Positions 8,036-16,427 of a stretch of DNA of 39,103 nucleotides are shown here, in pieces (within the stretch, counting starts at the first letter, position 1; each line of letters begins with the position of its first letter). The translations under genes and the position numbers were made by a program. The DNA comes from Pseudomonadota bacterium. GTDB taxonomy: Bacteria; Pseudomonadota; Gammaproteobacteria; Burkholderiales; Burkholderiaceae_C. The stretch is taken from assembly GCA_021846965.1 (NCBI GenBank), contig JAJZWA010000007.1, forward strand, positions 1-39,103, written 5' to 3'. The notes below the pieces were generated by a model. The model saw nothing but the letters and a program-made list of their open reading frames with translations. It was not told where the DNA came from and ran no database searches.

Positions 8036-8172
8036 AACTTCCACGCCCATGCCCCATGCGAGGGCTGACGGCCAACGCAACCCGCACGACCGTCAACCAG
8101 CGCTCGAAGCGGGCCCCAGCAACCAGACACAACGCCAAACGCCGACCTCGAGTCGGCGGTTGGCGTTTTCGC
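8036..8172 (+). repeat. Island repeat copy 2 (diverged)
   Basis: This copy shares the order of copy 1: CTTCCACGCCCA, the GAGGG..GACGG..CAACG block, CCCGCAC.ACCGTCAA, a T-arm-like CGCTCGAAGC, GCAACCA and the CGCCGACCTCGAGTCGGCG hairpin. It has many substitutions and an insertion near 8050. The hairpin stem is extended to 14 bp with one mismatch and followed by TTTT, so it could still terminate transcription. Confidence 0.75.
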
Positions 8173-8182
8173 ATCCGGTGCG

Positions 8183-8345
8183 CCATGCAGGTTTCGACCA
8201 AATGAACCTCGCGCAGCAGCCGAGTCGAAAGCTGAAAGCCGCCACGCAATCGTGTCAGCCCATGCTCAAGCGCGACAACATAGTTCGAGACCTCGACCAC
8301 GTCGTCCAAGGGCGCGGCTGGCGCACCCTCCACCTCGAACAACAG
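8183..8345 (-). pseudogene. fic fragment with internal deletion
   Basis: Read on the minus strand, this piece encodes LLFEVEGAPAAPLDD, then VVEVSNYVVALEHGLTRLRG and GFQLSTRLLREVH, closely matching residues of the intact Fic protein at 4770-5933. It then jumps to ETCM, skipping about 38 codons, and runs into repeat copy 2. The catalytic HPFxDGNGR part and the whole N-terminus are missing. It is about 80 percent similar rather than identical to the intact gene, so it comes from a different fic allele or is older. It is not functional. Confidence 0.85.
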
Positions 8346-8674
8346 CCGTCTACCGGCGTTCAAGGCGCGCCCAGGCAAGCAAACAAGAAGCCATCAAACC
8401 AGGCCCTTCGCGGTGCTTGGCGTTTTTGCCGCGCTGCCCGCCTTGGCAGGCCACGCAGAACCCGTTCCTCGCGTCGCGTATCGGCGCCCTCGCGCGGTCT
8501 GCGGCCTTGCCAGTCCGCGCCACAGCGCGACGCGACACCCGGGAAAACCCAGGCATTTTCGCGCTGCGACCGCCAGCGAACTGCCAGCTAGCGATTCCTA
8601 GGATGGCCTCGCCCTGTCAAGCGTCGTGCCCGGCGGGGAATCAGAACATCGACAAGCTTCGAGGAGACACATAG
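8346..8674. other. Intergenic region upstream of the porin
   Basis: I see no gene in this 329-bp stretch. Its left end follows the fic fragment, and its right end carries the ribosome site GAGGAG (8662-8667) of the porin. The porin promoter should lie here but no clear -35/-10 pair could be fixed. Confidence 0.4.
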
Positions 8675-10150
8675 ATGCAACAGACACACGCTGTCCACGC
8701 GTTGCGAGCAGCGAAGGTCCGCAAGACACCGCTTGCCGCCGCGCTCACCTTCGCCGTGTTCGCGGCCGCGGCTCCCGCGGCACACGCCGACCAGCTGTCC
8801 CAAATGCAAAGCGAGATCAACGCGTTGAACGCCAAGCTCCAGGCGCTGGAAAAGAACGAGAAGACGCCCGAGGTGGTGGCTCCGACGCCGACGCCGCAGA
8901 ACAACTCCGGGGTCGTGATGACGCCGACGCGGTCCGAGATCCTGAGCGGCAGCGAATACGTGACCAAGGGCACGATTCCGGGCTCATTTCTGGTTCCCGG
9001 GACCAAGACCTCCGTGTATCTGGGCGGCTTCGTCAACTTCCAGGGCATCTACGACCCGACCGAGAACCTGGGGCCGAAGTTCTCCATCGGCAACCTGACC
9101 CCGCCAGGTTCCAGCAGCCGCCAGCAATCCCACGGCACGTTCCATGCCCAGGACAAGGTGTCGCGGATGATTTTCCGGACCGACACGCCGAGCAACTACG
9201 GCGACATCACCACCAACATCTCGATGGACTTCTACGGCTTTACCGCCGGAGGCGACAACAACCAGGCCTTGCAGAACAACAACTGGGGCAGCCGCATCGT
9301 CTACGCCTACGGCACCATCGGCAACTGGCTGGTCGGTCAGGCCAACTCCAACTTCCAGGACAACGTCGACCAGGGCGAGACCTTCGACAACGCCGGTCCG
9401 AGCGGCGTGCCCGGCGGCCACACACCGCAGATCCGCTACACCCTGCCTCTGGGCCAGGGCCAGCAGGCCTCGTTCTCCCTCGAGAACCCCCAGACCGGCT
9501 ACCAGGACACCCGCGACAACATCGAGGTCGCGACCAAGACCAATCTGTTCCCCGACATCACCGCGCGTTACCAGAAGGGCGGCGACTGGGGCCACGTCCA
9601 GGTCTCGGGCGTGATTCGTGAGCTCGGCTTCACCGACGATACCGGAAAGCGCTGGAGCAAGTGGGACGGCGCCGGCATCGTCGGCGCGACACTGAACATG
9701 CCCGACGGCAAGGGTGGCTACACCCAGGACAACGCCGGCTTCCAGGCCTGGTACGGCGCGATGGGCCGCTACATCCCCGACGATTTCGGCGCCAACGTCG
9801 CCTCGGTGCTCGCCGTCAACGACGGGACGACCGCTGGGATCGGCGCCTCGGCCATCGAAGTGCAGCCGGACACCGGCCTGACGGTCTACGCACAGCACTG
9901 GTGGACGCCCACGCTGCGCTCCAACCTCGCGCTCGGCCTCAACAAGCAATCGTTGGCCTCGTTCCTTCCCGCGGATTCGCAAAACGCGGTCAAGACCGAG
10001 ACCATGCACGTGAACCTCATCGAGCAACCGGTGCCGTCGCTCGATCTCGGGATGGAATTCATGTGGGGCCGCAAGACCTTCCAGAGCTCGACGGGGCTGG
10101 CTCCTGCCAGCGCGCGACGGGTCGAGTTCGGCGGTATCTGGCATTTCTAA
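8675..10150 (+). CDS. DcaP-type trimeric outer-membrane porin
   Basis: This 491-residue outer-membrane protein resembles the DcaP porin family, which lets dicarboxylates and other small anions diffuse into the periplasm. A signal peptide ends at about residue 38 (PAAHA, then DQ). Residues 40-62 form a short coiled coil (QMQSEINALNAKLQALEK), as in DcaP trimers. Beta-strands follow from VYLGGFVNFQGIYD, and the protein ends in GGIWHF with the C-terminal phenylalanine required for barrel assembly. It heads a cluster with a NitT/TauT-type ABC importer and sensor genes, suggesting the porin brings the same substrate through the outer membrane. The substrate is unknown. A perfect palindromic hairpin follows the stop codon. 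Confidence 0.82.
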   Translation: MQQTHAVHALRAAKVRKTPLAAALTFAVFAAAAPAAHADQLSQMQSEINALNAKLQALEKNEKTPEVVAPTPTPQNNSGVVMTPTRSEILSGSEYVTKGTIPGSFLVPGTKTSVYLGGFVNFQGIYDPTENLGPKFSIGNLTPPGSSSRQQSHGTFHAQDKVSRMIFRTDTPSNYGDITTNISMDFYGFTAGGDNNQALQNNNWGSRIVYAYGTIGNWLVGQANSNFQDNVDQGETFDNAGPSGVPGGHTPQIRYTLPLGQGQQASFSLENPQTGYQDTRDNIEVATKTNLFPDITARYQKGGDWGHVQVSGVIRELGFTDDTGKRWSKWDGAGIVGATLNMPDGKGGYTQDNAGFQAWYGAMGRYIPDDFGANVASVLAVNDGTTAGIGASAIEVQPDTGLTVYAQHWWTPTLRSNLALGLNKQSLASFLPADSQNAVKTETMHVNLIEQPVPSLDLGMEFMWGRKTFQSSTGLAPASARRVEFGGIWHF

Positions 10151-10157
10151 GCATGAC

Positions 10158-10193
10158 GCCGCGCTCCGCGGAGCGCGGCCTGCGGCTGTTTTT
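10158..10193 (+). terminator. Hairpin after the porin gene (terminator or attenuator)
   Basis: An 11-bp perfect palindromic stem at 10158-10179 is followed, about 10 bp later, by a TTTTT run at 10189-10193. The gap makes it a weak terminator, and the ABC genes follow closely, so it may reduce read-through from the abundant porin message. Confidence 0.55.
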
Positions 10194-10212
10194 GGAGTGA
10201 GGTGGAACGACC

Positions 10213-11043
10213 ATGACGAATGGAAAGGAAGGACGAGGCGGCGTCGAGTTCATCGGCGTGACCAAACGCTTCGTGACGCGCGACGGTGATGAAAAGGTGG
10301 CGATGCGCAACGTCACGTTGAAGGTCAAGCCCGGGGTGTTTTGCGCCGTGGTCGGACCGACCGGGTGCGGCAAATCGACCACGCTGACGCTGGCCGCCGG
10401 CCTGTATCGGCCCAGCGCCGGCGAAGTCCGCGTCGGCGGCACACCGGTGCAGGGCATCACCGAAGGCACCAGCTTCATGTTCCAGAACGACGTGCTGCTG
10501 CCGTGGAAGACGGTGCTGGACAACGTCGCCCTGGGACCGTCCCTACGCGGCGTGGGGCGCCGCGACGCCGACGAGCGCGCCCGCGAGTGGCTCCGGCTGG
10601 TCGGCCTGGCTGGATTCGAGAAGTACTACCCCTATCAACTGTCCGGGGGCATGCGCAAGCGCGCCAGCATGGCCGCGGCGTTGATCAACGAGCCGTCGAT
10701 GCTGCTCATGGACGAGCCGTTCTCGGCCCTCGACGTGCAGACGCGCGCCATCATGTCCAACGAGCTTTTGCAGCTTTGGGAACGTACCCGTCCCACGGTG
10801 CTGTTCGTCACCCACGACATCGAGGAGGCGATTGCCCTGGCTGATCAGGTGGTGGTGATGACCGCCGGCCCGGCCACGGTCAAGGCGGTGTTCGATGTCG
10901 ATCTTCCGCGGCCGCGAGGAGGTGTCCAGGACATCCGCTTCGATCACCGTTTCCTCGACCTGTACCAGCGGATCTGGGAATCCCTGCGCGAGGAGGTCGA
11001 GGCGACCTATGCGCGCAGCGCGGGGCAGGGAGTCGCAGCATGA
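10213..11043 (+). CDS. NitT/TauT-family ABC transporter ATPase
   Basis: This 276-residue ATPase energises the importer encoded with the following permease and binding protein. The motifs are Walker A GPTGCGKST (about 48-56), Q-loop FMFQNDVLLPW, signature LSGGMRKRAS, Walker B MLLMDEPFSALD and switch histidine VTHDIEEAI. The sequence is of the SsuB/TauB/NrtD class, which serves sulfonates, taurine, nitrate and related small molecules. The substrate cannot be deduced from the ATPase. Its stop overlaps the first possible permease start (ATGA), but the better permease start lies 12 bp downstream. Confidence 0.93.
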   Translation: MTNGKEGRGGVEFIGVTKRFVTRDGDEKVAMRNVTLKVKPGVFCAVVGPTGCGKSTTLTLAAGLYRPSAGEVRVGGTPVQGITEGTSFMFQNDVLLPWKTVLDNVALGPSLRGVGRRDADERAREWLRLVGLAGFEKYYPYQLSGGMRKRASMAAALINEPSMLLMDEPFSALDVQTRAIMSNELLQLWERTRPTVLFVTHDIEEAIALADQVVVMTAGPATVKAVFDVDLPRPRGGVQDIRFDHRFLDLYQRIWESLREEVEATYARSAGQGVAA

Positions 11044-11054
11044 AGGAGAGCACC

Positions 11055-11924
11055 ATGAACCAAGCCGTCGCGCTCGAGGCGCCCATCGACGAACCGACCG
11101 GCGCCACGGTACGCGCCGATGCGCAGCGCCGCCAATTGATGGTGCTGCTGGGGCGCATCGCCCTCGCGGCGATCGTGCTGGGGGGCTGGCAGTTGCTCAC
11201 CGCGACCAAGGTCCTTGACCCGTTCTTCTTCGGCTCGCCGGTGGGCATCGTGCTGCGCCTGGTCGACTGGTTCCAGAACGGCACCGCCTACGGCTCGCTA
11301 TGGGAACAGGTCTGGATCACGCTCCAGGAATCCCTGCTGGGATTCATCGCCGGAGTGATCAGCGGGGTGTTCATGGGCGTGCTGCTGGGCGAGATTCCCT
11401 ACCTGGCCGACGTCTTCACGCCCTACATCAAGATCGTCAACGCCCTGCCTCGCATCGTGCTCGGCTCGGTGTTCGTGATGTGGCTGGGCCTGGGCATGCC
11501 CAGCAAGGTGATGCTGGCCGCCGTGCTGGTGTTTTTCGTGGTTTTCTTCAATGCCTTTCAAGGCGTGCGCAGCGTGGACCGCAACTACGTGTCCAACGTG
11601 CGCATCCTCGGCGGCAGCCGTCTGCAAGTGGTGCGCCACGTGGTGTTTCCCTCGGCCATGACCTGGATCATCGCCAGCCTGCACGTCGCCCTGGGCTTTT
11701 CCATCATCGGCGCGATCGTCGGTGAATTCCTCGGCGCGCAGAAAGGCCTGGGTCTGGTGATTTCGACGGCGCAGAACACCTTCGACGCCAACGGGGTGTT
11801 CGCAGCCATGTTCATCATCGGCGCCCTGGCGCTGAGCGCCGAGGCCCTGATGGAGGTCCTGGAGCGGCGCCTGCTGCGTTGGCAACCGCCGCGGTCCGGC
11901 GGCGACGGCGCCATGGGCGGCTGA
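11055..11924 (+). CDS. NitT/TauT-family ABC transporter permease
   Basis: This 289-residue inner-membrane protein has about six transmembrane segments and a binding-protein-dependent permease domain (EAA loop around NYVSNVRILGGSRLQVVRHVVFPSAMTWI). It forms the channel of the importer. ATG 11055 is preferred because AAGGAG at 11043-11048 sits at ideal spacing. An earlier in-frame ATG at 11040 lacks such a site. The N-terminal 30 residues are cytoplasmic and variable. Confidence 0.92.
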   Translation: MNQAVALEAPIDEPTGATVRADAQRRQLMVLLGRIALAAIVLGGWQLLTATKVLDPFFFGSPVGIVLRLVDWFQNGTAYGSLWEQVWITLQESLLGFIAGVISGVFMGVLLGEIPYLADVFTPYIKIVNALPRIVLGSVFVMWLGLGMPSKVMLAAVLVFFVVFFNAFQGVRSVDRNYVSNVRILGGSRLQVVRHVVFPSAMTWIIASLHVALGFSIIGAIVGEFLGAQKGLGLVISTAQNTFDANGVFAAMFIIGALALSAEALMEVLERRLLRWQPPRSGGDGAMGG

Positions 11925-11996
11925 TCGCGGGTCACCGACGAACGATTTTTTCAAGACGGGCCCAAATCGGGTACCGACATCACGGAGGAGAGCGAA

Positions 11997-13034
11997 GTGA
12001 AGCAGAACAAGTTGTCCAGACTCGTTGCCGCGGCCGCCTGCGCCGTCTCGCTGGCGAGCGTGCACGCCGCGGCTGCGCCGATGAAGACCGTCACCATGAT
12101 GGTCGGCGGGATCGACAAGCAGATCTATCTGCCCTATCAACTCGCGCAGGACCTCGGCTTCTTCAAGAAGTACGGTGTCAATATGGTGCTGAGCACCGAG
12201 CAGGAAGGCGGCGTCGGCGCGGAAGACGCCATGGTCTCGGGCCAGGTCGACATGGCCGGCGCCTGGTATGTGCACACCATTGACTTCCAGCAGCACGGCA
12301 AGGCCGTGGTCGACATCGCCCAGCTCAGCGGCGCCCCGGGCGAGCGCATCCTGTGCACCCCGCAATCGGGGGTGAAGACCCCGGCCGACTGGAAGGGCAA
12401 ATCCGTGGGCGTGACCGACCTCGGCTCGGGCACCGACGACCTGACGCTGTACCTGGCTGCCCGCTACGGCCTGTCGACCAAGGACTTCACCCGCGTCGGT
12501 GTCGGCGCCGGGCCGACGCTGATCGCCGCCATGCAGCACGGCCGCGTGGTCTGCGCCATGACCACCCAGCCGACGGTCAATGCCGTCGAGAAGATGGGCA
12601 TCGGCCGATCCACGATCGATCTGGCCACCGGCCCGGGCGTCAACAAGTGGCTGGGCGGCTACTGGCCGACCGCCGCGGTGCTGGCTCGCGCCGATTGGGT
12701 CAAGGCCCATCCGAAGACCACCCAGGCGGTGGTCGACGCCATGGTCGAGACCATGCACTGGATCCATACCCACAGCGCCGAGCAGATCGCCGACAATTTG
12801 CCCAAGGATTTCGTCAGCAACCCGCTTTCGAGCAAGGCCGAATACGTTCGCGCGCTGAGCGAGGACAAGGGGCAGTTCCTGCCCGACGGCCTGATGCCCG
12901 CCGGCGGCCCGCAGACGGTGTACCAAGTGGAGAAGCTCGCCGGCAAGATCAAGAAGCCGGTCAATCTGACCGTGACTTACGACAATGCCTACGCCGAGAA
13001 GGCCAATGCGATGCTGAAGGCTGCCGGGAAATAA
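11997..13034 (+). CDS. Periplasmic binding protein of the ABC importer (NMT1/SsuA-like)
   Basis: This 345-residue protein has a Sec signal peptide (cleavage about residue 26, SVHAAAA) and an NMT1/THI5-like fold typical of NitT/TauT binding proteins. Landmarks are MMVGGIDKQIYLPYQLAQDLGFF near the N-terminus, SVGVTDLGSGTDDLTLYLAA in the middle and AMTTQPTVNAV. The GTG start has a strong GGAGGAG ribosome site six bases upstream. It is clearly homologous to the binding protein at 15197-16177, sharing the VGGIDK.IYLP block and the GVTDLGS block. The ligand is unknown. A strong hairpin follows, and the regulator genes come next. Confidence 0.9.
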   Translation: MKQNKLSRLVAAAACAVSLASVHAAAAPMKTVTMMVGGIDKQIYLPYQLAQDLGFFKKYGVNMVLSTEQEGGVGAEDAMVSGQVDMAGAWYVHTIDFQQHGKAVVDIAQLSGAPGERILCTPQSGVKTPADWKGKSVGVTDLGSGTDDLTLYLAARYGLSTKDFTRVGVGAGPTLIAAMQHGRVVCAMTTQPTVNAVEKMGIGRSTIDLATGPGVNKWLGGYWPTAAVLARADWVKAHPKTTQAVVDAMVETMHWIHTHSAEQIADNLPKDFVSNPLSSKAEYVRALSEDKGQFLPDGLMPAGGPQTVYQVEKLAGKIKKPVNLTVTYDNAYAEKANAMLKAAGK

Positions 13035-13043
13035 GGGCGGATC

Positions 13044-13073
13044 CCATCCCGCGCCAGGCAAGGCGCGGGATGG
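13044..13073 (+). terminator. Strong 12-bp hairpin after the binding-protein gene
   Basis: A perfect 12-bp stem (13044-13055 with 13062-13073) with a 6-base loop lies 10 bp after the stop codon and has no T-run. It could protect the binding-protein mRNA 3' end or attenuate transcription into the regulator genes. Confidence 0.55.
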
Positions 13074-13117
13074 AGCATGCGAAGGGACAGCGCCGGTGTG
13101 GAGAGGCATCGCGAGGT

Positions 13118-13795
13118 ATGAAACTGCTATTGGTCGAGGACAACGCCGAGCTGTCGCGCTGGCTGTGCCGAGCGCTGCGCGAGGAGCTGTTCGAGGTCGA
13201 GTGCGCCCGCGATGCGGATGCTGCCATGTGGCGCATTGAAGATTCACGCTACGACTTGGTGCTGCTCGATCTCAAGCTCGCCGGCTCGGACGGACGCAGC
13301 GTGCTGCGTCGGCTGCGGCGCGAGCGGGAGCCCACGCCGGTGCTTGTGCTCACCGCCAGCGAAGCCGTGGACATGAAGGTCGAGTGCCTGAATCTGGGCG
13401 CCGACGACTATGTGGTCAAACCCTTCGAGGTGCGTGAACTGGTCGCGCGCATCCGCGCGCTGATCCGGCGCTCGGCCAACAATGCCGTGTCGCAGCTGTC
13501 GTGCGGCGATCTGAGCTACGACCTGGCGTCGTGCAGTTTCGCCGTCAACGGGGAGGCGCTGGCCCTGACCCCACGCGAGCACCGGGTGCTGGAGATGCTG
13601 CTGCTCCAGCACGACCAGGTGGTCGGCAAGAATCAGTTGATGGCCGGGGTGTTCCCGCTCGGCGCAGAAGCCGGAGAGAACGCCATCGAGACCTATGTGC
13701 ACCGCCTGCGCCGCAAGCTGGCTTCCACCGACATCCGCATCATCACCCTGCGCGGTTTCGGCTACATCCTGAAAGTGGCCGCCGACGAGTCATGA
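13118..13795 (+). CDS. OmpR-family response regulator (TctD-like)
   Basis: This 225-residue regulator has a receiver domain (acidic pair E7/D8, phospho-acceptor D51 in LVLLDLKL, LVLTAS threonine, K in DDYVVKPF) and a C-terminal winged-helix DNA-binding domain (LTPREHRVLEMLL, then ETYVHRLRRKL and LRGFGYIL). It resembles TctD-type regulators of organic-anion transport operons. The upstream open frame is longer, but this ATG begins the family's usual MKLLLVEDN. The stop overlaps the kinase start by ATGA. It probably controls the porin-ABC operon upstream and the genes downstream. Confidence 0.93.
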   Translation: MKLLLVEDNAELSRWLCRALREELFEVECARDADAAMWRIEDSRYDLVLLDLKLAGSDGRSVLRRLRREREPTPVLVLTASEAVDMKVECLNLGADDYVVKPFEVRELVARIRALIRRSANNAVSQLSCGDLSYDLASCSFAVNGEALALTPREHRVLEMLLLQHDQVVGKNQLMAGVFPLGAEAGENAIETYVHRLRRKLASTDIRIITLRGFGYILKVAADES

Positions 13796-15180
13796 AAAGC
13801 CTGCGCGTCCGCCTGCTGATCTGGGTCCTGGTGCCCATGCTCGGCGCTCTGGCCCTGAGCGCCTGGCTGTCCTGGCGATCGGCGCGGGACATGGCCGCGC
13901 TGCGTCAGGACCGGACCCTGCTGGCCTCGGCCGAGGTGATGGCCGAGCGCATCCAGTGGGCGAACGGCGAACTGGCCGCGCGCACGCCCCTGGCGGCACT
14001 GGCCATGTTCGCCAGCACCGCCCACGACCGGGTGTATTTCGAGGTACGCGACGCGTCCGGCAACCTGCTGGCGGGCTGGCCAGGTCTCATCTCCGACAAG
14101 GAGCACCCGGCCATCGGCGTCGAGTACGGTACCCTCGATTTCAACGGCGAACGGGTCCGCGCCGTGACCCTGACGCGAGAGCTGCGCCGCCGCGGCCAGG
14201 TGCTGCGTGTCAGTGTGCGGGTCGCCGAGGGTCGCATAGGCTTCAACCGCCTGTTGCATGCCCTGTGGTGGCCGACGCTGCAGCGCGAGTCGGCGCTGCT
14301 GGCCTTCGCACTGCTGCTGATGCTGCTCGGCCTGACGCTGGAATTGCGCCCGGTGCTCGACCTTCGGCGCCGCATCGAGCAGCGTGCGCCCGACGACCTG
14401 ACGCCCATCGATCCGACCGAGCTGGATCTGGAACTGCGACCCGTGGTCGAGACCCTGAACCAGTATGCCGTGCGCCTGACCCAGCAGGTCGAGGCGCAGA
14501 AGCGCTTCGTCATGGACGCGGCGCATCAGCTGCGCACTCCGGTGGCCCTGCTCAACGCTCAGCTCGACGTGCTCGACCACGCCAAGGTCAGCCCCGACGT
14601 CAGCGAGACCCACGAGGCCATGCGTGCGTGCGCGCGGCGGCAGCGCCTGCTGATCAACCAGCTGCTGGCGCTGTTCCGCGTCGAGGCTCACGACGCCCAG
14701 CGCACCCCGGCGGTCGCTGTCGACCTGCTGGTGCACGTTCGCCGCAGTTGCGTCGAACTGGCCCTGTTCGCCGACGCCAAGCGCCTGGAGCTCGAAGTCG
14801 ACGCGCCAAACGATGCGGTCATGGTGCTGGGACACGCTGCCTTGCTGCAGTCCATGGTTTTCAATCTGCTCGACAACGCTGTGCGCTACGCGCCCGAAGG
14901 CGGATTCGTGAGGGCTTGCGTGCGGCCCCTCGGGGAGATGGTCGAGCTTTGCGTCGAGGACAACGGGCCGGGTATCGCCCCGTCGCGGCGCGAAGCCGTG
15001 TTCGAACGCTTCAACCGCGGCGACAACAGCGACGACAACGGCTTCGGCCTCGGCCTGGCCATCGTGCGCGAGGCCGTGCGGGGCTGCGGGGCGCAACTCA
15101 CGCTCGGCGACGGCCCGAACGGTCAGGGACTGCGCGTGACGGTGCGCCTGCGCGCAGCGCCGACCCACCCGGCGGCGTGA
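13792..15180 (+). CDS. Sensor histidine kinase (TctE-like)
   Basis: This 462-residue inner-membrane kinase has a first transmembrane helix at about 8-27, a periplasmic 2CSK_N-type sensor region to about 155, and a second membrane helix around 165-190 (LLAFALLLMLLGLTL). The phospho-acceptor is H245 in FVMDAAHQLRTPV. The ATPase core shows the N-box LLDNAVRYAP, G1 VEDNGPGI and G2 GFGLGLAIV. It should phosphorylate the coupled response regulator. TctE-type sensors can receive signals from liganded periplasmic binding proteins, and the next gene encodes one, 16 bp downstream. The ligand is unknown. Confidence 0.93.
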   Translation: MKSLRVRLLIWVLVPMLGALALSAWLSWRSARDMAALRQDRTLLASAEVMAERIQWANGELAARTPLAALAMFASTAHDRVYFEVRDASGNLLAGWPGLISDKEHPAIGVEYGTLDFNGERVRAVTLTRELRRRGQVLRVSVRVAEGRIGFNRLLHALWWPTLQRESALLAFALLLMLLGLTLELRPVLDLRRRIEQRAPDDLTPIDPTELDLELRPVVETLNQYAVRLTQQVEAQKRFVMDAAHQLRTPVALLNAQLDVLDHAKVSPDVSETHEAMRACARRQRLLINQLLALFRVEAHDAQRTPAVAVDLLVHVRRSCVELALFADAKRLELEVDAPNDAVMVLGHAALLQSMVFNLLDNAVRYAPEGGFVRACVRPLGEMVELCVEDNGPGIAPSRREAVFERFNRGDNSDDNGFGLGLAIVREAVRGCGAQLTLGDGPNGQGLRVTVRLRAAPTHPAA

Positions 15181-15196
15181 CCACCAAGGAGGAGAC

Positions 15197-16177
15197 ATGC
15201 GAAAAATATCGATTGCGTTGCTGCTCTGGATGGGGCTGGGGACGCTGTGCTGTCAGGCCGCGTCACCCATCGTGATCATGGTCGGCGGCATCGACAAGCT
15301 CATCTACCTGCCCGCCATCGTCGCCCAGAGTCGAGGGTATTTCGCCGAACAGGGCCTGCACGTGGATCTGGTGTCCGAGCCGGCCGGCGTCAACGCCGAG
15401 GACGAGCTGATCGCCGGCGCCGTGCAGGGCGTGGTCGGGTTCTACGACCATTGCATCGACTTGCAGAGCCGGGGCTATGCCCTGCAATCGGTGATCCAGC
15501 TCACCACCGTTCCCGGCGAGGTCGAGCTGGCGCCTGCCGGAACCACCGGCACCAACCTGGCCCAATTGGGCGGACGCCGCTTCGGCGTCACCGACCTGGG
15601 GTCGTCCACCGAGTTCCTGACGAAGTATCTGGCGAGCAAGGCCGGGCTGGCGCCCGGCAGCTATCGCCTGGTCCCGGTGGATGCGGGCGAGCGCTTCATC
15701 CAGGCCCTGCGCTCCGGGCGCATCGACGCAGGGATGACCACCGACCCCACGGTGGCCCGGCTGATGCAGATGCACTCTGCGCGCATTCTGGTCGACATGC
15801 GCACCGTGGCCGGAACACGCGCGGCGCTTGGGGGCGATTACCCGGCCGCGGCCCTCTACCTGCAGCGGTCCTGGATCGAGGCACACCCGCGCCAGGTGCA
15901 TGGCCTGGTCCAGGCCTTGCTGCGGGCGCTGCGCTATCTGCGCAGCCACGACGGCACGGCCATCGCGGCCGGCCTGCCGCGAGGCATGACGCCGGTCGAC
16001 CGCGCCGTGTTCGCGCAGGCCATCGACACGTTCCGGCCGATGTACTCGGTCGACGGCCGCATGCCGGTCGACGGACCGCCGACAGTGCTGCACGTGCTCG
16101 AGACCGTCACACCTGACATCCGCCCCGGCTCGGTCGATCTGTCGAGCACCTATACCGAGCGTTTCCTGGCGCCGTGA
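15197..16177 (+). CDS. Second NMT1/SsuA-like periplasmic binding protein
   Basis: This 326-residue secreted protein is a paralogue of the binding protein at 11997-13034. It has a signal peptide ending at about residue 22 (CCQAAS) and the shared blocks IMVGGIDKLIYLP, FGVTDLGSSTEFLTKYLA and AGMTTDPTVAR. A GGAGGAG ribosome site precedes the ATG. It has no ABC permease of its own and is placed right after the sensor kinase gene. That position suggests it either presents ligand to the kinase or offers a second specificity to the same permease. Its binding pocket residues differ from the paralogue in the middle region, so the ligands may differ. Function is inferred. Confidence 0.87.
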   Translation: MRKISIALLLWMGLGTLCCQAASPIVIMVGGIDKLIYLPAIVAQSRGYFAEQGLHVDLVSEPAGVNAEDELIAGAVQGVVGFYDHCIDLQSRGYALQSVIQLTTVPGEVELAPAGTTGTNLAQLGGRRFGVTDLGSSTEFLTKYLASKAGLAPGSYRLVPVDAGERFIQALRSGRIDAGMTTDPTVARLMQMHSARILVDMRTVAGTRAALGGDYPAAALYLQRSWIEAHPRQVHGLVQALLRALRYLRSHDGTAIAAGLPRGMTPVDRAVFAQAIDTFRPMYSVDGRMPVDGPPTVLHVLETVTPDIRPGSVDLSSTYTERFLAP

Positions 16178-16207
16178 GCCGGGCCGTCACGCCAACAGAG
16201 AGCACCC

Positions 16208-16381
16208 ATGAAGCACCTGATCTTGAAAATGGCGCCCATCCTGGCGCTGTGCGTCGCGACCGCGCACGCGTCCACGCCGTCGCTCACGGCCGGGCGTAGC
16301 CTGTATCGCGAGCACTGCATGTCCTGGGTGGGGGAGTTTGGGTGGCCATCGGGGCTTCATGTCCGTCATTCTCCACGTTGA
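16208..16381 (+). pseudogene. Cytochrome c gene truncated at the haem motif
   Basis: The reading frame starts with a good Sec signal peptide (residues 1-21, ending ATAHA) and continues into GRSLYREHCMS, exactly how a class I cytochrome c begins before CHG. The next bases (from about 16327) are unrelated: the second cysteine and the histidine of CxxCH are replaced by WVGEFG, and the frame ends at codon 58. The gene was therefore cut by a rearrangement inside the haem-binding motif. It follows the second binding protein closely and was probably the last gene of that operon. The protein cannot bind haem. Confidence 0.8.
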
Positions 16382-16427
16382 TGGACTCCACTTCGTTCAG
16401 CTTGGTACGGTCAGCGGGGGCAGGTCA

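Noticed and set aside
11298..13247. Minus-strand open frame of 649 codons
   Set aside because: It is histidine/glycine/alanine-rich and lies antisense to the permease and binding-protein genes, with no recognisable motif.
16187..16369. 60-codon minus-strand frame over the cytochrome c remnant
   Set aside because: It is antisense to a recognisable signal peptide and haem-motif start, so it is a shadow.
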